Assembly: GCA_009792885.1 (NCBI GenBank)
Contig: WMCF01000007.1
Location: 9,029,995-9,093,994 of the forward strand
DNA: 64,000 nt
DNA from: Eremophila alpestris peregrina
Lineage: Eukaryota > Chordata > Aves > Passeriformes > Alaudidae
Direction: 5' to 3'
The position numbers and the translations under genes are program-made. Shown piece by piece: positions 1 to 12,900 of this stretch (its first letter is position 1; each line of letters starts with the position of its first letter). Below the pieces are notes generated by a model. That model saw only the letters and a program-made list of their open reading frames with translations, was not told where the DNA came from and made no database searches.

Positions 1-67
1 CCAAGAATATAAAACAGCCATAGAAGATCTAAATTTTGTTATCTCTAAAATGCCAAATTGGCCAGAG
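1..67 (+). CDS. LONRF1: LONRF1 exon (TPR segment), cut by window edge
   Basis: Open frame from base 2 reads QEYKTAIEDLNFVISKMPNW and then PE before a GTAAGT donor. This is a TPR-type helix pair; the exon ends in phase 0. Confidence 0.8.
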
Positions 68-3000
68 GTAAGTTGGTATGAACTAATAATTTTTCAATCT
101 TGTGTTCGTAAAATTAATAAATTCCAATTTATGCTTGCATCAATTAAAAAACCCAAGCCAGCTACTTTAAATTTTGTCTCTTAAGATATGCAAAATATTA
201 AAAGTAATCTTCAAAACAGTTAACTTGTATGAGACAGGCTCCTGTTGAGTATGGCAGGTTAGGGCTGGTTGACAAATGCACTGAGAGTTGGAATAGTTGA
301 TGGTGATGTAACCTGTAACAGCTGGGGTTTGGGGCTTGTTTTGTTCAGTTGTTAAGTTTTGTTAACCGAGGGACACTTTGCTGTTTTAGCTTGAAAAGTT
401 TATCTTCAAAAAGCCCAAATAAACTCAGTGGGAACTGAACTTTGCAAATAGTGTAGGCAGCTGGGGAGTCTGTGGTCTGCAGAATGCCTGTTGTCACACT
501 GTCTGAACTCTGAACACAGCAGGAGCAGCAAGATCTTGCCACACAAGGGAAGATAACTGCAGTTGTCTTGGTTTCTCCTGTGTTCAGCAATTCCGTGGCT
601 ACTGCAAATTCATAAAGCTTCCTGCTTTTCACCTCATAGTTGGTAGTACTGTCTGCTTCTTTCTATATGTCTGGAAAGAAGTGGTACTTCACTTACCTGA
701 GCTGGGTTTGATGTATGGATTCCTGCAGCAATCCTTACCTCTGTAGGAAAATAAACTGTAAGAGGAGGACTGGCAAACTTCCTTCTTCAGAGTTCATCTT
801 AAAGGAAAATACCCAAATCCATCAAAGAGGATGTATATCCTCATCTGACAGTGTTGTTGAACAGATGTTACTGTTCATACTGTCAGTCATTCTGTAGAAA
901 CTGCATTCTGGGGTTTGTTTTGGGGTTTTTGTTTGCTTGTTTGGGGTTTTTTTGGTAGATTCTTTTTGGTTTTGGGGGGTTGTTTATTTTTTAAGTTTAG
1001 TTTCTGCCCCATTATCCAAATTCCTATCTACAGATAGATAGTGTTGTTTTAACTTTTTTTTGATAACTGTTGGTTTTATCTAACTTTAACTATTTCTATT
1101 ACTGTCAGTGCAACTTTTAAAAGTTGAGATAAGTTCTTACTTCCAATGTCATCTACTTTTGAGGAAGTTCAGTAAAATCTGGTTTCTTCCCTCTGTTTTT
1201 TCTTTCAAGGAAAACAATACACAGATTTATTTTTTTTTTTCCGAGCTGATGTCCAGTGTTCAAGCATAAAATATAGTTGAAAGAAGCAATTAATTCTGAG
1301 AGTGCATTGGTTTTTTTTTTAAGAATATATGTTGAGATGTATGTAAGGGATGAACAGTGTGGATTGTTTTAATTGTATTCGCCTTTCTGAAGGCTGGAAC
1401 CATAAGACTTTTAATGAAAGAGAGGGCAAAAAGAGTGTCCTGTAAGCTGTTGTGTGAGGTTATGTAATAATTTGCATTTCCTGTCCCTCCTCTTCCTCTC
1501 CAAAGGCTCACAGGAGAGGAAAATTAACGGCTGTGAATTCAGAGCTAGTGAGGTTTTTAACCCTTTATATAAGACAAAACAAGTTAAGTGGAAGAAGACT
1601 CACACCAGCCCATCCCATAACTCTTTTCAAACACTGTAGTGGATGTCTGTTAGACAAGGGATATGGATCACACACACTGCACAGTTCAAATTTGTTAAAG
1701 CTACATTCTTTCTATCATGGCAGGTTCTAATTCTAACACTGAGGCAATGCCTGTAAGATCAATACTGCAGTTCTCCCCATTCTCTATAAATGTCTTCATG
1801 GTATCTGTTTCTCAGGTCTACTTTCAGAAAGGAAAAGTGCTGCAAGACTCTGGCTTTGTAGGTGATGCCTTACAACTATTTCTACAGTGCTTAGCCCTTG
1901 ATGAGGACTTTCTTCCAGCCAAGCTAGAAGTAGAAAAGGTAATTTTATTTATGATACTCGATTCCCAACTCTGACTTGATCCCTTTATGAAACTCCCATT
2001 ATGATAGACTTTGCTCATCTAAAATCTTCATTACATACAGAGAACGTTCAGGTGGCAGATTCCTTTAAAGATATTTCTTAAATCATACTATGTTGAAGAG
2101 TTAGTCCCAATGTACACATTTTACATACATGTTGAAAAGTACATGTGTGTTTGAAGTTACTAAATGAATATGTAGAAAACTGGAAAGCTGGCAACAAGTG
2201 AAATTTTCCTAGTTGAAAACTCTGTACCTAGAGCACCACAGTTTTTTCTGTGATAATAAAAATTTACATTGAAAAGCTGCATAATATTGAATTGATAATG
2301 TCTAACTTTGACTTGTAGTAGAAAAGATTTCCAGATAAATTTCTTTTTTAGCAATGTAGGTTTCTGTTCTCAACTTTACCTTCACAGTTACTGCTTGAAT
2401 AAAGATCTGTTCATAATAACTTCATGTAGAATACCTTCTTAATTTTTGATATGTAAATTTATAACAAAGGTATGTCTGGATTCTTTTTCGTTGTTATTAA
2501 CATTGAGCTGTTTTTTCTAGATATTATGTGATGTTTTGTCACCAGAGAAGTTAGGTGAGAGTCTGAAGGAATCTGCTTGGAATTCACCCCATATAAGAAA
2601 TAAACCTTTTATACTTGGTTCTGACGTGACTGCATCTTACTGCAACTTAGAGCTTTGTCCTCTGCAGGTAACAAAAGCTCTACAGTAACTTCTGTCTTTG
2701 GCTGATGTGTATACACCAGATGTAGCAATACCTGATTTGTCACACTTTCCAGTGTAAATACTAATTCTATGTCATTGGCTAAATTGGAGGAAAAGATGCG
2801 TGGTTTGGGAATAATTTATTTTCATTTGTAGTGTTAAAACTCCTCATTTTGGTTCATTAGAATAAGTAATAAATACAGTATTAGAAGGCAATGAAGCTTT
2901 ATATTAGGGACTTTAAAATAAAGAGAAATACAATACTGTCTTGACTTAAAAAATTTTCTAGTTAACTAATGGGTGCCCACTAACTGTGGGTATCAGTTTG

Positions 3001-6000
3001 GCTTATGTATCTTTGCACAGTCATGTCTCACATACTTGGATTTGTGTTGCTCTTAGAATACAGTTTGGTTCATCTTACTGTTACAGAGTTTAGGAGGATC
3101 AGATGTACTGGAGCCTGTGAGTGGAGGCTTAAATCGTGCACAGTCTGCCCATGCTCTTAACTCAACAAAAGACCTTGCCAAGGAAGATGGCTTAAAGAGA
3201 GTGTCTTCTGAACCCCTTCTCTCTGGCCAAGGAAAAGGTGCTTTGTTAAAAAGAAAGCTTTCCTTTTCAGAGCAGGATACAGTTGTATGTGAAGATGGAA
3301 GAAACAAACACAAAAAGCAAGGAGGTAAACAGTTACTTAATGTGAAATTTAAAGTATTTACTGCCTTGTCCCTTTGTTTGAAGAAATATCCCATCCTTCT
3401 TTTCCTCAGAAAGTACAAAAAGGAACATGACACTGACTTTTGGAACAATCCCAGGGGAGTTGATTGATGTATCTGATTTTGAGTGCTCTCTGTGTATGAG
3501 GTAAGATTTTGTCCTTGAGTCAATATTTGTTACAGATGCTTGTCTGCATATCTGTTACATGTATCAGCTGAGGTACTTGGAAGTTGTTATGAGTTCTGAT
3601 ATCAGTCAATAATTTGCAGCTTTTCACTATCCTTGCATTTAAATGTGTATTTAAATGTCACTTGCTACAATGCTATGTACTGTAGGACTATTTTAATCAA
3701 GTTGCCCTTTTAGGTAACCATGAAAGGACAGGATATTTTGTGATTAAAAATTAGGGGTTCTTCACTCAGTAAAACTTATTTTGGGAAGGTTAATGCTTAG
3801 ATGCATAGCCTGTGAACCTTGTATTAGTCTGGGAGACATAGATGCTTCAGATTGTTAGTCTATTTAAACGTACCTGATGTTGTATTTGAAAAATCTTTCT
3901 GAGTAATCTTGATTTTCAGAAAAAATACCTTTAAACATCTTGTGTGTAGCAACTATTTATAGTTATGTTATTAGTATATAATACTGCTGTTAAAACAACC
4001 CAGTGTAGGGAGACCAAAATCTTTGTATATTGGGGTAAATGTTTAGTTACCTGGAGTTTTGGAATATGTCCAGCTTCATCAGAAAACAAAACAGTGAGCA
4101 TTGCAGTAAATGGAAACAAACTGCAGTATAGAGAAAGAAGTAGAATAAGGAGACTTGGGACTAACTGTTTACTTCATAAACTAGTTATAGTATAACTAGT
4201 CTTAAAAATTCAAGAGATTAATCACTGACATTTTTAGGAAAACACACACTGGCCATGACATCTAACTTCTAATAATTTTGTTTCAGGCTTTTCTTTGAGC
4301 CAGTTACAACCCCTTGTGGACATACTTTTTGCAAAGGTTGTTTGGAACGGTGTTTAGATCATGCTCCACAGTGTCCACTCTGTAAGGAGAGCTTGAAAGA
4401 GGTATTGTTTCTCAGTAAAGCTCACAAATACAAATACTGTATAATTTTAAAGGATGTTTCACTTGAGCCCAACAATTTGAATTTGCTTGGGGTATGAATT
4501 GATTACTGCTAGAATGGAAAAGGGTCTCAGGGTCTTGGAGGTTTTATGTTTCTGTGACCATTTACTTCAGTTCTGTAATTCAGTCCTGCATATTTGTAAA
4601 CTTTGATAACTATTCAGTTAAACCTCTCTGTGATTTCTATACACTTTTCTTATTGGTATGGCTGTATATCCTGGGAAATCAGTTTTGTCTCTGGTAAGCA
4701 TAGGAATACAAACTGAGTTAGACATTCAAATTGTCAGACACTTAAGAACTTACACAGAGAATCAAATTTTCAAATATTAGAGCATCATTAGGTTTTAATT
4801 AATGAAACAAAAACTTCAGAGCTGTAAGTTTTCATGAGTTTTGTCACATTTCATAGATCATATTTTCATTAAAAAGCTGCATTTTCTCAAGCCTTTTGTT
4901 AAGATACATGAAAATAAATTTTTTTTAATTGTTCACAGTACCTTGCAAGCAGAAAATACAGTATCACAGAACTGCTGGAGGAATTAATAATGAAATATTT
5001 GTCTGATGAATTATTTGAGAGAAAAAGAATTCATGCCGAAGAAACTGCAGAGCACTCCAAGTAAGCTTTCTGTCTTGAAAAACTTGAGGAATTAGTATGG
5101 TAATCCTTTTTAGAAATGTTTTATTTTTATAGTCATTAATCATGGTATATTATGGGTGCAAAAAGGAGTAATAATGTTGTCCAGGTCCTTCTAGATACCA
5201 TCCCATCCTTCAGTTGTGTCAACCACACCACTCAGCTTGGGGTTGTCAGCAAAGTCGCTGAGGGTGCAGTGGATCCCTTTGTCTATGTCATTGTGTCAAT
5301 GTCATTGATGAAGACATTGAACAGTGCTGGTCCCAGTATGGACCCCTGAGGGACACCACTGGTCACTGGGACTCTGAGCCATTGACCTCTACCCTCTGGG
5401 TGCAGCCATCCAACTCTTTATTACCCATCTAACAGCCCACCCATCAAATCCATCTCTCTCCAGTTTGGAGAGGACATTGAGGGAGCAGCTATTTACAGGA
5501 TTCCGGATAAAATGACATCTGTAGCCCTTCCCTTGTCACTCCATTGTAGAAGGTCAGGCCACGTTGGATGAGGCTCTGAGTAACCTGATGTAGAGGAAAG
5601 TGTCCCTGCCCATGGCAGGGGGGTTGGAGCTAGGTGATCTTTAAGGTCCCTTCCAATCTAGGCTGTTCTATGGTTCTATGAAACATATATTTCCCCTTCC
5701 TAATACCTAGTAATGTTTTAATGATACCTTGATTGTATCTACTATCAACTATACCTACTTGATAAAATAGGATGACAAAAATTGTTTTTCAGTTACACCT
5801 GCTGAGGCATATTGCAAGGTGCCAATTACACACTGGGTTGCATCTTGTGATCAGGAGTCCCTCCTTGAAAATAATCTAAATGGTGATCTAGCTACTACGT
5901 AGTTACTGCTACATCTTTTTACTTACAGCAAAACTGCATCTCTGAGGGCTAAATTGCTTCTATAGCTCAAAGTAAAGCAAAACTGCAAAAGTAGCTGACA

Positions 6001-8904
6001 CCCCCATCCCCAAAACAGAGCCCTTCATTCGCTGACTAGATACTCACTACTTAGATAGCAGTTAGTCTTACTGTCCAGTATGTATGCAAATCAGTCCATA
6101 GGTATTCAACCACTGTTTCTGGTATGTGGGTTTATCATTCATGAAAGTTTCTACAACATATTTTGGTTTCGAAAAGAGTGCTTTATGATCTCAAACAAAG
6201 CAGACATACTGAAAAAACGTATTGCCTTGGCATAGCTTATTGTTTAGATTTTGAAGGCATATATTTCTTTCTATGTTCTCTTGAAGCTTGACCAAGAATG
6301 TTCCAATGTTTGTTTGCACTATGGCATATCCTACTGTGCCTTGCCCTCTACATGTATTTGAGCCAAGATACCGACTCATGATTCGCAGGAGTATGGAAAC
6401 TGGAACTAAACAGTTTGGGATGTGCATTAGTGATTCTCAAAATGGGTAGGTCTGCATCCTAATTCTAAGCTTCCATCTCTTTTGTAATTTTTAATTACAA
6501 AAAATGTCTTTTCAGAAGGGTATAATTGCATTACTGACAAGGTCTCTTTTTAGTTTTGCAGATTTTGGTTGCATGCTGCAAATCAGGAACGTTCATTTTC
6601 TACCTGATGGACGGTCTGTTGTTGATACAATTGGTGGAAAGAGATTTAGAGTTCTACGGAGAGGGATGAAAGATGGTTATTGCACTGCCGACATTGAATA
6701 TCTGGAAGATGTTAAGGTATCCAGAATGCTGTCTAAATACTTACTAGTATTAGTATATCAAGATGTTTGCTTGATTTGTTCTTGAAAGCTCTCTTTCAAA
6801 TTTTTAGGTCCCTAGAAGCTAGCTTAATTTTTTTATTACAATAAAACAAATAAGAAAACCATAGTTTTCATTTCAACAATAATTTGAAGCTATAACTTTA
6901 GAAATATTACAATACTTCTTTACCATTCAGTCATTACCAGTCAAGCTTATGGAGAACCCAAGAAATGTATCTAAATATAGTTGAAATTGATTGGTTTTTG
7001 ATTTTAGTTTAAACCCCTTAATAGTTTATCACTAATCATAATTTCATAATTTTCCTGCTACAGGTTGCTGATGAAGAAGAACTAAAGAAATTGAGAGAGC
7101 TTCACAATTTTGTTTACAATCAGGCCTGCGGTTGGTTCCAAAACTTGAGAAACAAATTTCGTACTCAAATTCTTCAGCACTTTGGACCAATGCCTGACAG
7201 GGAGGAAAATATACAGGTGAGACATCATTTAATATTCATTATTTGATGCTTATTTCTAAAACTAAAAACCCTATTATCAAGGGTGCTAAGTATTAAAACA
7301 AAAACTCCCACTTTTTTCTCTAGCTTCAGAAACAATAAGTCTTGCACCTTGTTTCTTTTAACAATGAGCAACAAAAAGCAATTCTGTCACTGGTCAGCAG
7401 TTTCTCCAGGAAAGGATGATATTCTGATGTGGAAATAAAACTGGTAAACTGAAAACACTTCAAGTTCCAGTAGCAGTTAAACTGCTAGATTGTGTAAAGC
7501 TGTTAGAGTTCAAAGTGGAAAAGCTCTCTATTTTCTCCCTGTGAAAGTAAAGAAATTGAATCTGCCACATGCAGGCAGTTACCTTTGGCAAAGAGGTAAT
7601 CACAAATAACACTTTCTCCTTTCTGAGTTAATGCCATAAACTGCTGCAGCTGCTAGCATTTGACAAATTTCTCACGAGAAACTAGCTGTAGCAATCTATT
7701 TTGATGGTTATTGTAAATAATTAATTAAGGTGAGATCCTGAGGGAGTGGAGGTGGTAGAAAAGTAACGTAAAAAATAAAGATTTGGTTTTCAAAGTGGAG
7801 TTTTACGTGAATTGGGATCTTAGGGGAGCTTGTCCCTCACCCATCTGCTACATACTTCTGTGAAACTATATTAACCTATCTGGGGGGACTGTAGATGCTG
7901 TAAAGGCTGGTGCATGAAATCAGGAGTGATTTTAGAGCAATTTAATAAAAATAGATTTAAAACAGCATACTGGGAAAGAGGAATATGTGTGCAAAACCAG
8001 AATAATTAGCAGGGTAGCAATACTGTGAGTGTGTTCCTGAGATTTATAATAGGAAACAAATGTGTCAGCTGTGTGGTAACAACTGCAAATGAGGAAATGT
8101 TATCCTGTAGTGTATCACTACCGGTTATATTTTTGCAAATCATTTGAGGCACTTAATATTCTCTGCAGTGGTAGGACCTCCGCTGAGGAGTATTAAGTCC
8201 AGTTCAAGGCCTGACATCTAATGGTTGCTGTTGGTAATTAAAGTGCAGGAAAACGTTACAGAGTTTTAACTGCTTAGGAGAAACTAAGTAGTCCTGCTCT
8301 GCCTAGAAGGTAATGAGAAGGGGAGTGGAATTGGGATGTGACAGAGAAGTCTATCAAATACAGGTAATTATAACGAAAACATTAGGCTTCAAGAATATTC
8401 AAACCTTAAGAACAGCATGACAAGTATTAGATTTAATTTTTATCAGGGAGGTTTGGCATTGGGAGACTATCCTGTACTTAGCCATCTTTTCCCAAGGAAC
8501 CTGTGTTCTTCTTATGTTGTCTTAAAAATAATTGCTTTATAAAGCTCAGCTTAAGTGTACTTTGTTTAACTTCTCAGTTGAAGAGATCTTTTCAGCACTC
8601 TTCTCATCTCACAGCCCTGGAATTCTCTAGTTAGTATCAAACTTTAAAGTAGTCTTGGTCATTGAAGAGTTTGTCTTTTGATGTCTTCATGGTAGTCAGC
8701 TACACGACATTGCTTATTGGTAACCAGCTTATGTTTTATTTCTAGGCAATGCCCAATGGTCCTGCTTGGTGTTGGTGGCTTCTAGCTGTTCTCCCAGTAG
8801 ACCCCAGATACCAACTATCAGTTCTCTCCATGATGTCTTTAAAAGACCGTCTGATAAAAATCCAACATATCCTCACCTATTTTTCTAGAGACCAGTCCAA
8901 GTGA
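1..8904 (+). CDS. LONRF1: LONRF1-like gene, 3' eleven coding exons (TPR-RING-LON protein)
   Basis: Predicted E3 ubiquitin ligase-type protein with TPR repeats, a RING finger and a LON N-terminal substrate-binding domain. Coding exons: 1-67 (continues upstream), 1816-1938, 2521-2667, 3087-3324, 3410-3500, 4287-4401, 4939-5060, 6287-6445, 6554-6716, 7064-7216, 8746-8904. All have GT-AG borders and the reading frame stays open for 511 residues to a TGA. TPR-like helices come first (exons 1-2), then a basic/serine-rich linker. Next is a C3HC4 RING (CSLC, CGHTFCKGC, CPLC) split over two exons, then the LON domain starting near VPMFVCTMAYP and ending ILTYFSRDQSK. Human LONRF1 is about 770 residues, so roughly 260 N-terminal residues lie left of the window. 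The C-terminal tail and RING fit LONRF1 better than LONRF2 or LONRF3 as I remember them; paralogue choice is the weakest point. Physiological substrates of the family are poorly known. Confidence 0.85.
1816..1938 (+). CDS. LONRF1: LONRF1 exon, second TPR segment
   Basis: 41 codons in phase 0-0 after a TTTCTCAG acceptor. It encodes YFQKGKVL..GDALQLFLQCLALDEDF, a TPR motif typical of this family just before the linker. Confidence 0.88.
2521..2667 (+). CDS. LONRF1: LONRF1 exon, post-TPR linker
   Basis: 49 codons, phase 0-0, acceptor TTTTTTCTAG. Begins ILCDVLSPEKLGESLKESAW; matches the family linker following the TPR block, with no catalytic motif. Confidence 0.85.
3087..3324 (+). CDS. LONRF1: LONRF1 exon, basic/serine-rich linker
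   Basis: 238 bases, phase 0 to 1, donor GTAAAC. Low-complexity linker with basic patches (LKRKLSFSEQD, NKHKKQG) that could act in nuclear localisation or be phosphorylated; this is inference from composition only. Confidence 0.82.
3410..3500 (+). CDS. LONRF1: LONRF1 exon, first half of RING finger
   Basis: 91 bases, phase 1 to 2. Carries the first RING zinc pair, ECSLC, after the conserved lead-in DVSDF. Confidence 0.88.
4287..4401 (+). CDS. LONRF1: LONRF1 exon, second half of RING finger
   Basis: 115 bases, phase 2 to 0. Contains EPVTTPCGHTFCKGCLERC and QCPLC, completing a C3HC4 RING. All eight expected zinc ligands are present across the two exons, so E2 binding is plausible. Confidence 0.9.
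4939..5060 (+). CDS. LONRF1: LONRF1 exon between RING and LON domains
   Basis: 122 bases, phase 0 to 2. Encodes YLASRKYSITELLEELIMKY and a charged helix, the usual spacer between RING and LON in the family. Confidence 0.86.
5170..5515 (-). repeat. CR1 LINE internal fragment, antisense
   Basis: In a LONRF1 intron. The plus strand reads typical reverse-complement CR1 phrases such as ATTGAACAGTGCTGGTCCCA, the 'GGACCCCTGAGGGACACCAC' block and a 'CCATCCAACTC..TTACCC' block. No intact reverse transcriptase frame remains. Confidence 0.75.
5535..5685 (+). repeat. CR1 LINE 3' end, sense orientation
   Basis: Reads toward GATCTTTAAGGTCCCTTCCA and ends GTTCTATGGTTCTATGAAA, the diagnostic CR1 3' terminal octamer-like repeat. 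It abuts an oppositely oriented CR1 piece. Confidence 0.75.
6287..6445 (+). CDS. LONRF1: LONRF1 exon, start of LON substrate-binding domain
   Basis: 159 bases, phase 2-2. Contains PMFVCTMAYPTVPCPLHVFE then PRYRLMIRR, the beta-strand core that opens the LON N-terminal domain. No ATPase or protease part follows, as expected for LONRF proteins. Confidence 0.88.
6554..6716 (+). CDS. LONRF1: LONRF1 exon, LON domain core
   Basis: 163 bases, phase 2 to 0. Encodes CMLQIRNVHFLPDGRSVVDT and GGKRFRVL, strongly family-typical. The frame continues past the GTATCC donor, so a longer intron-retaining reading is possible but ends soon. Confidence 0.9.
7064..7216 (+). CDS. LONRF1: LONRF1 exon, LON domain helical part
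   Basis: 51 codons, phase 0-0. Encodes KKLRELHNFVYNQACGWFQN and ILQHFGPMPDREENIQ, the helical portion of the LON domain. Confidence 0.88.
8746..8904 (+). CDS. LONRF1: LONRF1 terminal coding exon
   Basis: 159 bases including the TGA stop. Encodes AWCWWLLAVLPVDPRYQLSV and ends ILTYFSRDQSK, which is what identifies the gene as LONRF1 in my judgement. Confidence 0.9.
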   Translation, partial: AMPNGPAWCWWLLAVLPVDPRYQLSVLSMMSLKDRLIKIQHILTYFSRDQSK

Positions 8905-9990
8905 CTCACCGCCTGGGTCTTCCTGAAAAGTTACTCTCTTCTGGTTGTAGTAGCAGCTGGAATTTTTGCTGCCTTTGCACATCTAGCACTGGTTTGAGAA
9001 GTGTAATGGAGCTGTTTTTTCTCTCCACCCTCCTGGCTTCCTGAACCACATGGTTCATTGGATGCACACTTTTTTCAACTATGAGAGAAGACCACTGACA
9101 ATTGCACAAAGTCAATCCAGCTAGATATGTTTTTCACGTTATCTACATTCAAATTTGCACTATGTAGAAAAGAACCTTTTTGAGACTTGATCATTTTAGC
9201 AATTGACTTTTCTAAGCTGTGGAAGTGCAGGACTTAAGGCTGACAGTCCAAGTTTACAACATAGAGGAGGTAATAAAGGTTTTGCGAATGTTTGCCTCAA
9301 ACAACTGTTTTTTTGCTGTTTGCACAAATATTTGAAATATAGTATTGAATGTCACAGTTGGATATTACTACTCTTGTTTAACTATCTTGACCATGAATAT
9401 GGCACAGATTTTTTGAAATTATCTTGTAAACGTATGCATCACAAAACAGGTGACATGAACTGTATGCTGAACTGAGAGCCAACTTTAAGGAACAAATGCA
9501 GAGAAAACAGGTACTTCTGTCTAAAAATACTTAAAACTGTGAATGGGGTTTACATACCTAGGCCTGTACATTTTCAAGAGGAAACTGAAATCTGAATGCT
9601 AGTACCAGTTACATTTCTACTGAGTTTTCAGGCTATTCTTCCAGAGCACACACTTAGTTTGTAGAGCTTAGAAGGAGAAATCTTAGAGTGTGCGTGCGTG
9701 TGTCTATCAGGGATTGTGCATCCAGGATTCAAAAGCTTAAAGTTTTATTTGAACTTTTTAAGTTGGTGCAAATGTGAGTTCTATGCCTTATTCATATAAA
9801 CAGTAGAGCACACTGCAGTGGCAAGGTTAGCATCATGCTGCCAATAGGTACTTTTTGTAATTAAAGGTTTGCATATTTGTGAATATGTCTGATACTGGCT
9901 TTCTTGTATGTAAATCATTTGTAAAATATTTCTTAAATCTTGCTTTTGCTAATATATTTAATTTTCAATAAAAGCTAAAAGTTTGTAATA
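8905..9990 (+). other. LONRF1: LONRF1 3' UTR with poly(A) signal
   Basis: AT-rich non-coding sequence after the stop. An AATAAA at 9967-9972, followed by a T/GT-rich stretch, is the best first poly(A) signal. Further AATAAA copies near 10476 and at 11259-11264 would extend the UTR. Confidence 0.5.
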
Positions 9991-12900
9991 TTTTTAACTT
10001 TGTCAAAAACTTAAAATCACTTTCCTTTTCCATACGCTTCTATTCTGGGGTCTTAACTAAATCCAGAAGCTGTTGATTAACCTACATTAAGGTTGTGAGC
10101 ACTTCATGATGTAACTGGTATGTTCATAATCTGTTTCTGATTATAGTACCTGTCTCAGACTGATGATTGGTCAGATAGGTTTTTTCCTGGTGTCCTGCTT
10201 TTCTTTGTACTTTTTAAAAATCAGATCTGAAGTTTTGCATTTTGCAAAACTTCAAAGTTGTAGGAAACTGTTCTTGTAGAGCAGTGAGGTATTTCACTGA
10301 CTTGCTAGTCAGATACTCTGGTCTTGTTCTCTTCTGGAGTTGAAGGCTGGAGATATTACAGGCAGCCTGAAATCTGCTGGATCATCTTCCAGCACCAGCT
10401 TCTATCTAGGGTAAATTTCCCCTTTAGGGTATGACTAAAGTCCTGGGTGAATACTGGGAAAGCTTTATTTGCATAATAAAAGAAGAAAGAGAATCCTCTA
10501 TTTTTCCACTTCTGTATTCTATAGCCTTAGAAATGCAGTCTTTGTATCACCATGATCTTCTTAAGAATGCATGTGGCAGGACTTTTTTTACTTGGCAGTG
10601 AAAAGTATCTGTAGCCAGGCTTGAAATACCCAAATAAACCAGTGGTGATTTTTTTTTTAATTTTTGAAAGAGCTTAATTTTGAAATTAAGTATTCCCTAG
10701 TGTGCTGAAAGATGTGGCTTTTAAGTGTCTTTATAAGCTCCCATGTCTTCGTAATACAGTAAAAATGCAAGTGTCAATTGAGTTGCACTGCCCTGTGCAT
10801 GAATGAGTTTTACTTCTGGAATGGTATAAACTATGTAAAGTTTTGACAACTACAATATAAAAAGCAAGTTTTCTGGGTTTAACAAATGCTACATTAAGAT
10901 TAATTATAAATACTACTCTTCAGTAACTATTCCACGGGCATAATTATTATAGGTGCTCTTCGAAATGATAGAAAATTGAGACTGGAGAGGAAAGATTTTT
11001 AAGAGTTTGCTCAAATTGGAATTTTTAAGTGACTGTTTTTTGTACCAGATTGTGTCATTTTGTGCAGTTGCAGTGGGGTAGAACAACAAACTCAGCTGAA
11101 TTTTTCCAAAGCCCTTTCAGGAAATAGGTTGGAGAGAGTACCATGTTGTATGTACTTTGTACATTGTATTTTGAATTTGGGAAGTACTTTCTATACAGTT
11201 GTTTTTTTAATTTTCTTCCCTTCCCCATCACACAGCATGGGTTCTTTGGCTATGGAACAATAAAACAGCTGGCTAAGGACAAAGTTTGATCACCTTATAT
11301 TGTTATAGTAAGGTTCAGAATCAATGTAATTAAGCCTAAATGGAATGCAAGTGATCTAGACTTGAGCAAAAGGGAAAAGAGGAAAGCTCACTTCCTGTGT
11401 AGGCAAAGTACAACACCATTAATGATTAGTCTTACCTGATGATGAGCAATAATCAGCTAAAGAGTCAAGCTCTCATTTTCTGTCAGACTTAAGGGAGTCT
11501 CCTTTGCTGGGCAGCACTTCTGGACCAGCCAACAAGAGATACCCTAAATTATTGTTTGGGCACCTTATTTAGGAGATGGTGCCTTCTTTGTTCAGTCGTA
11601 AGATTGACAAATTGATGTGGAAATGTTCTTTGTGTAATCATGAGAACAGAACAAGATGTGTCTCAAAAGATTGGTGATCCATAAATTGCTATACGGTGAA
11701 TTGGACGTGTGTGTATGTGAATATGAGAGAGCTCAGAAACTTCAGCGTGATGGGGGGGAGTCACCATACTCAGAAATATCTGCCTGGAAGTGATGTGTAT
11801 TTTGGCAAGGACTTCTTCCCAGTTTTCTTAAATTATGGCCAGAGAGCTCACTGAAATTCTTAATTTATGATTAATATTTACCTCCAGCCTTTTACCAAAT
11901 GTCATTTCTTTTAACAGCTTGCTGCCCTGGATGAGCACTGATTAACATTAAGTTTAGAAACTTCAGTTATCTTGGTATGAAATGGCAACTTCATATTTCT
12001 CCGTCTAACTTGATTTTTCTTTTGGTAATTGGCAAGTATTTGTCATATTTATTCTATCAAGTTGTTTCTTTGTGGGCCTTTTACTGGCTCTAAGTTTCTT
12101 TGGGACAATGTGGAGAGATGACTGTAAGATATGTTGATGGGAGTGAAACTTGAAGCAATGTTAGAACATTAGTAGAAGAAGGATGTTTGCTCTGAACCCC
12201 ATGAAAGATGAGGCCAGGTTCAAACATTGCTAAATGCTTTACAAAACTTGGTCATCTTTTTGGTTTTTTAGGTGATCTAACCCATTCCTTGGAGCTCTGC
12301 ATCATTATGTGTGGGGTGGGATAAATATCTGCTGGATACTCAAACTGTTCTTTAGACACACTTGCATTAATTACAGATGAGACAGGGTGGAGATACCTGC
12401 ACAGCTGAGTCTGGGAGAACAGCACGAGGGAGCCCCACAGTACCAGGCTCTGCTCACTTGACACTGGGGCCAGGACAGTTCCCAGAGAGAATGGTTGCCT
12501 TTGGGTACTGTCAGAAGCAGCAGACAAACCACATCTGCCTGGCCTGCACCTCACCAAGGCTGAGATGTTGTTTTTTTCAGTACTGACTTTGACTGTAAAG
12601 ACCTGGCTATCTACAACTGGATTTATAATGGGAAGGTTTTCCACTTACTAGATTAAATACCTGTTTAAGGAGAATATTATCCATGTTATCAAGCTGCAAT
12701 CTGTCCATTATCCTTTCATTTATGCACTTTTCTGCAATTAAAAAACCCAAAAACCTAAAGCTGTAAAATGTTTAATCATAGGATTTAAGATATTCTAAGG
12801 CCTTTACCAAAACAAAACAGAGTCCACTGAGCCTTGTTTTTTGTGAAGTTATGCTTTCTGTCTGCTCATGACTGCAACTGCTTTTATGAGCAAAGACAAG

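Noticed and set aside
3053..3523. 156-codon minus-strand frame
   Set aside because: Mirror of the LONRF1 linker and RING exons; no independent motif.
1..8904. Assignment of the first gene to LONRF2 or LONRF3
   Set aside because: The C-terminal LON tail (ILTYFSRDQSK) and RING context fit LONRF1 best from memory; a tree would settle it.
12252..12644. 130-codon minus-strand frame in the intergenic region
   Set aside because: No recognised motif, no splice partners, and an opposing frame covers part of it.
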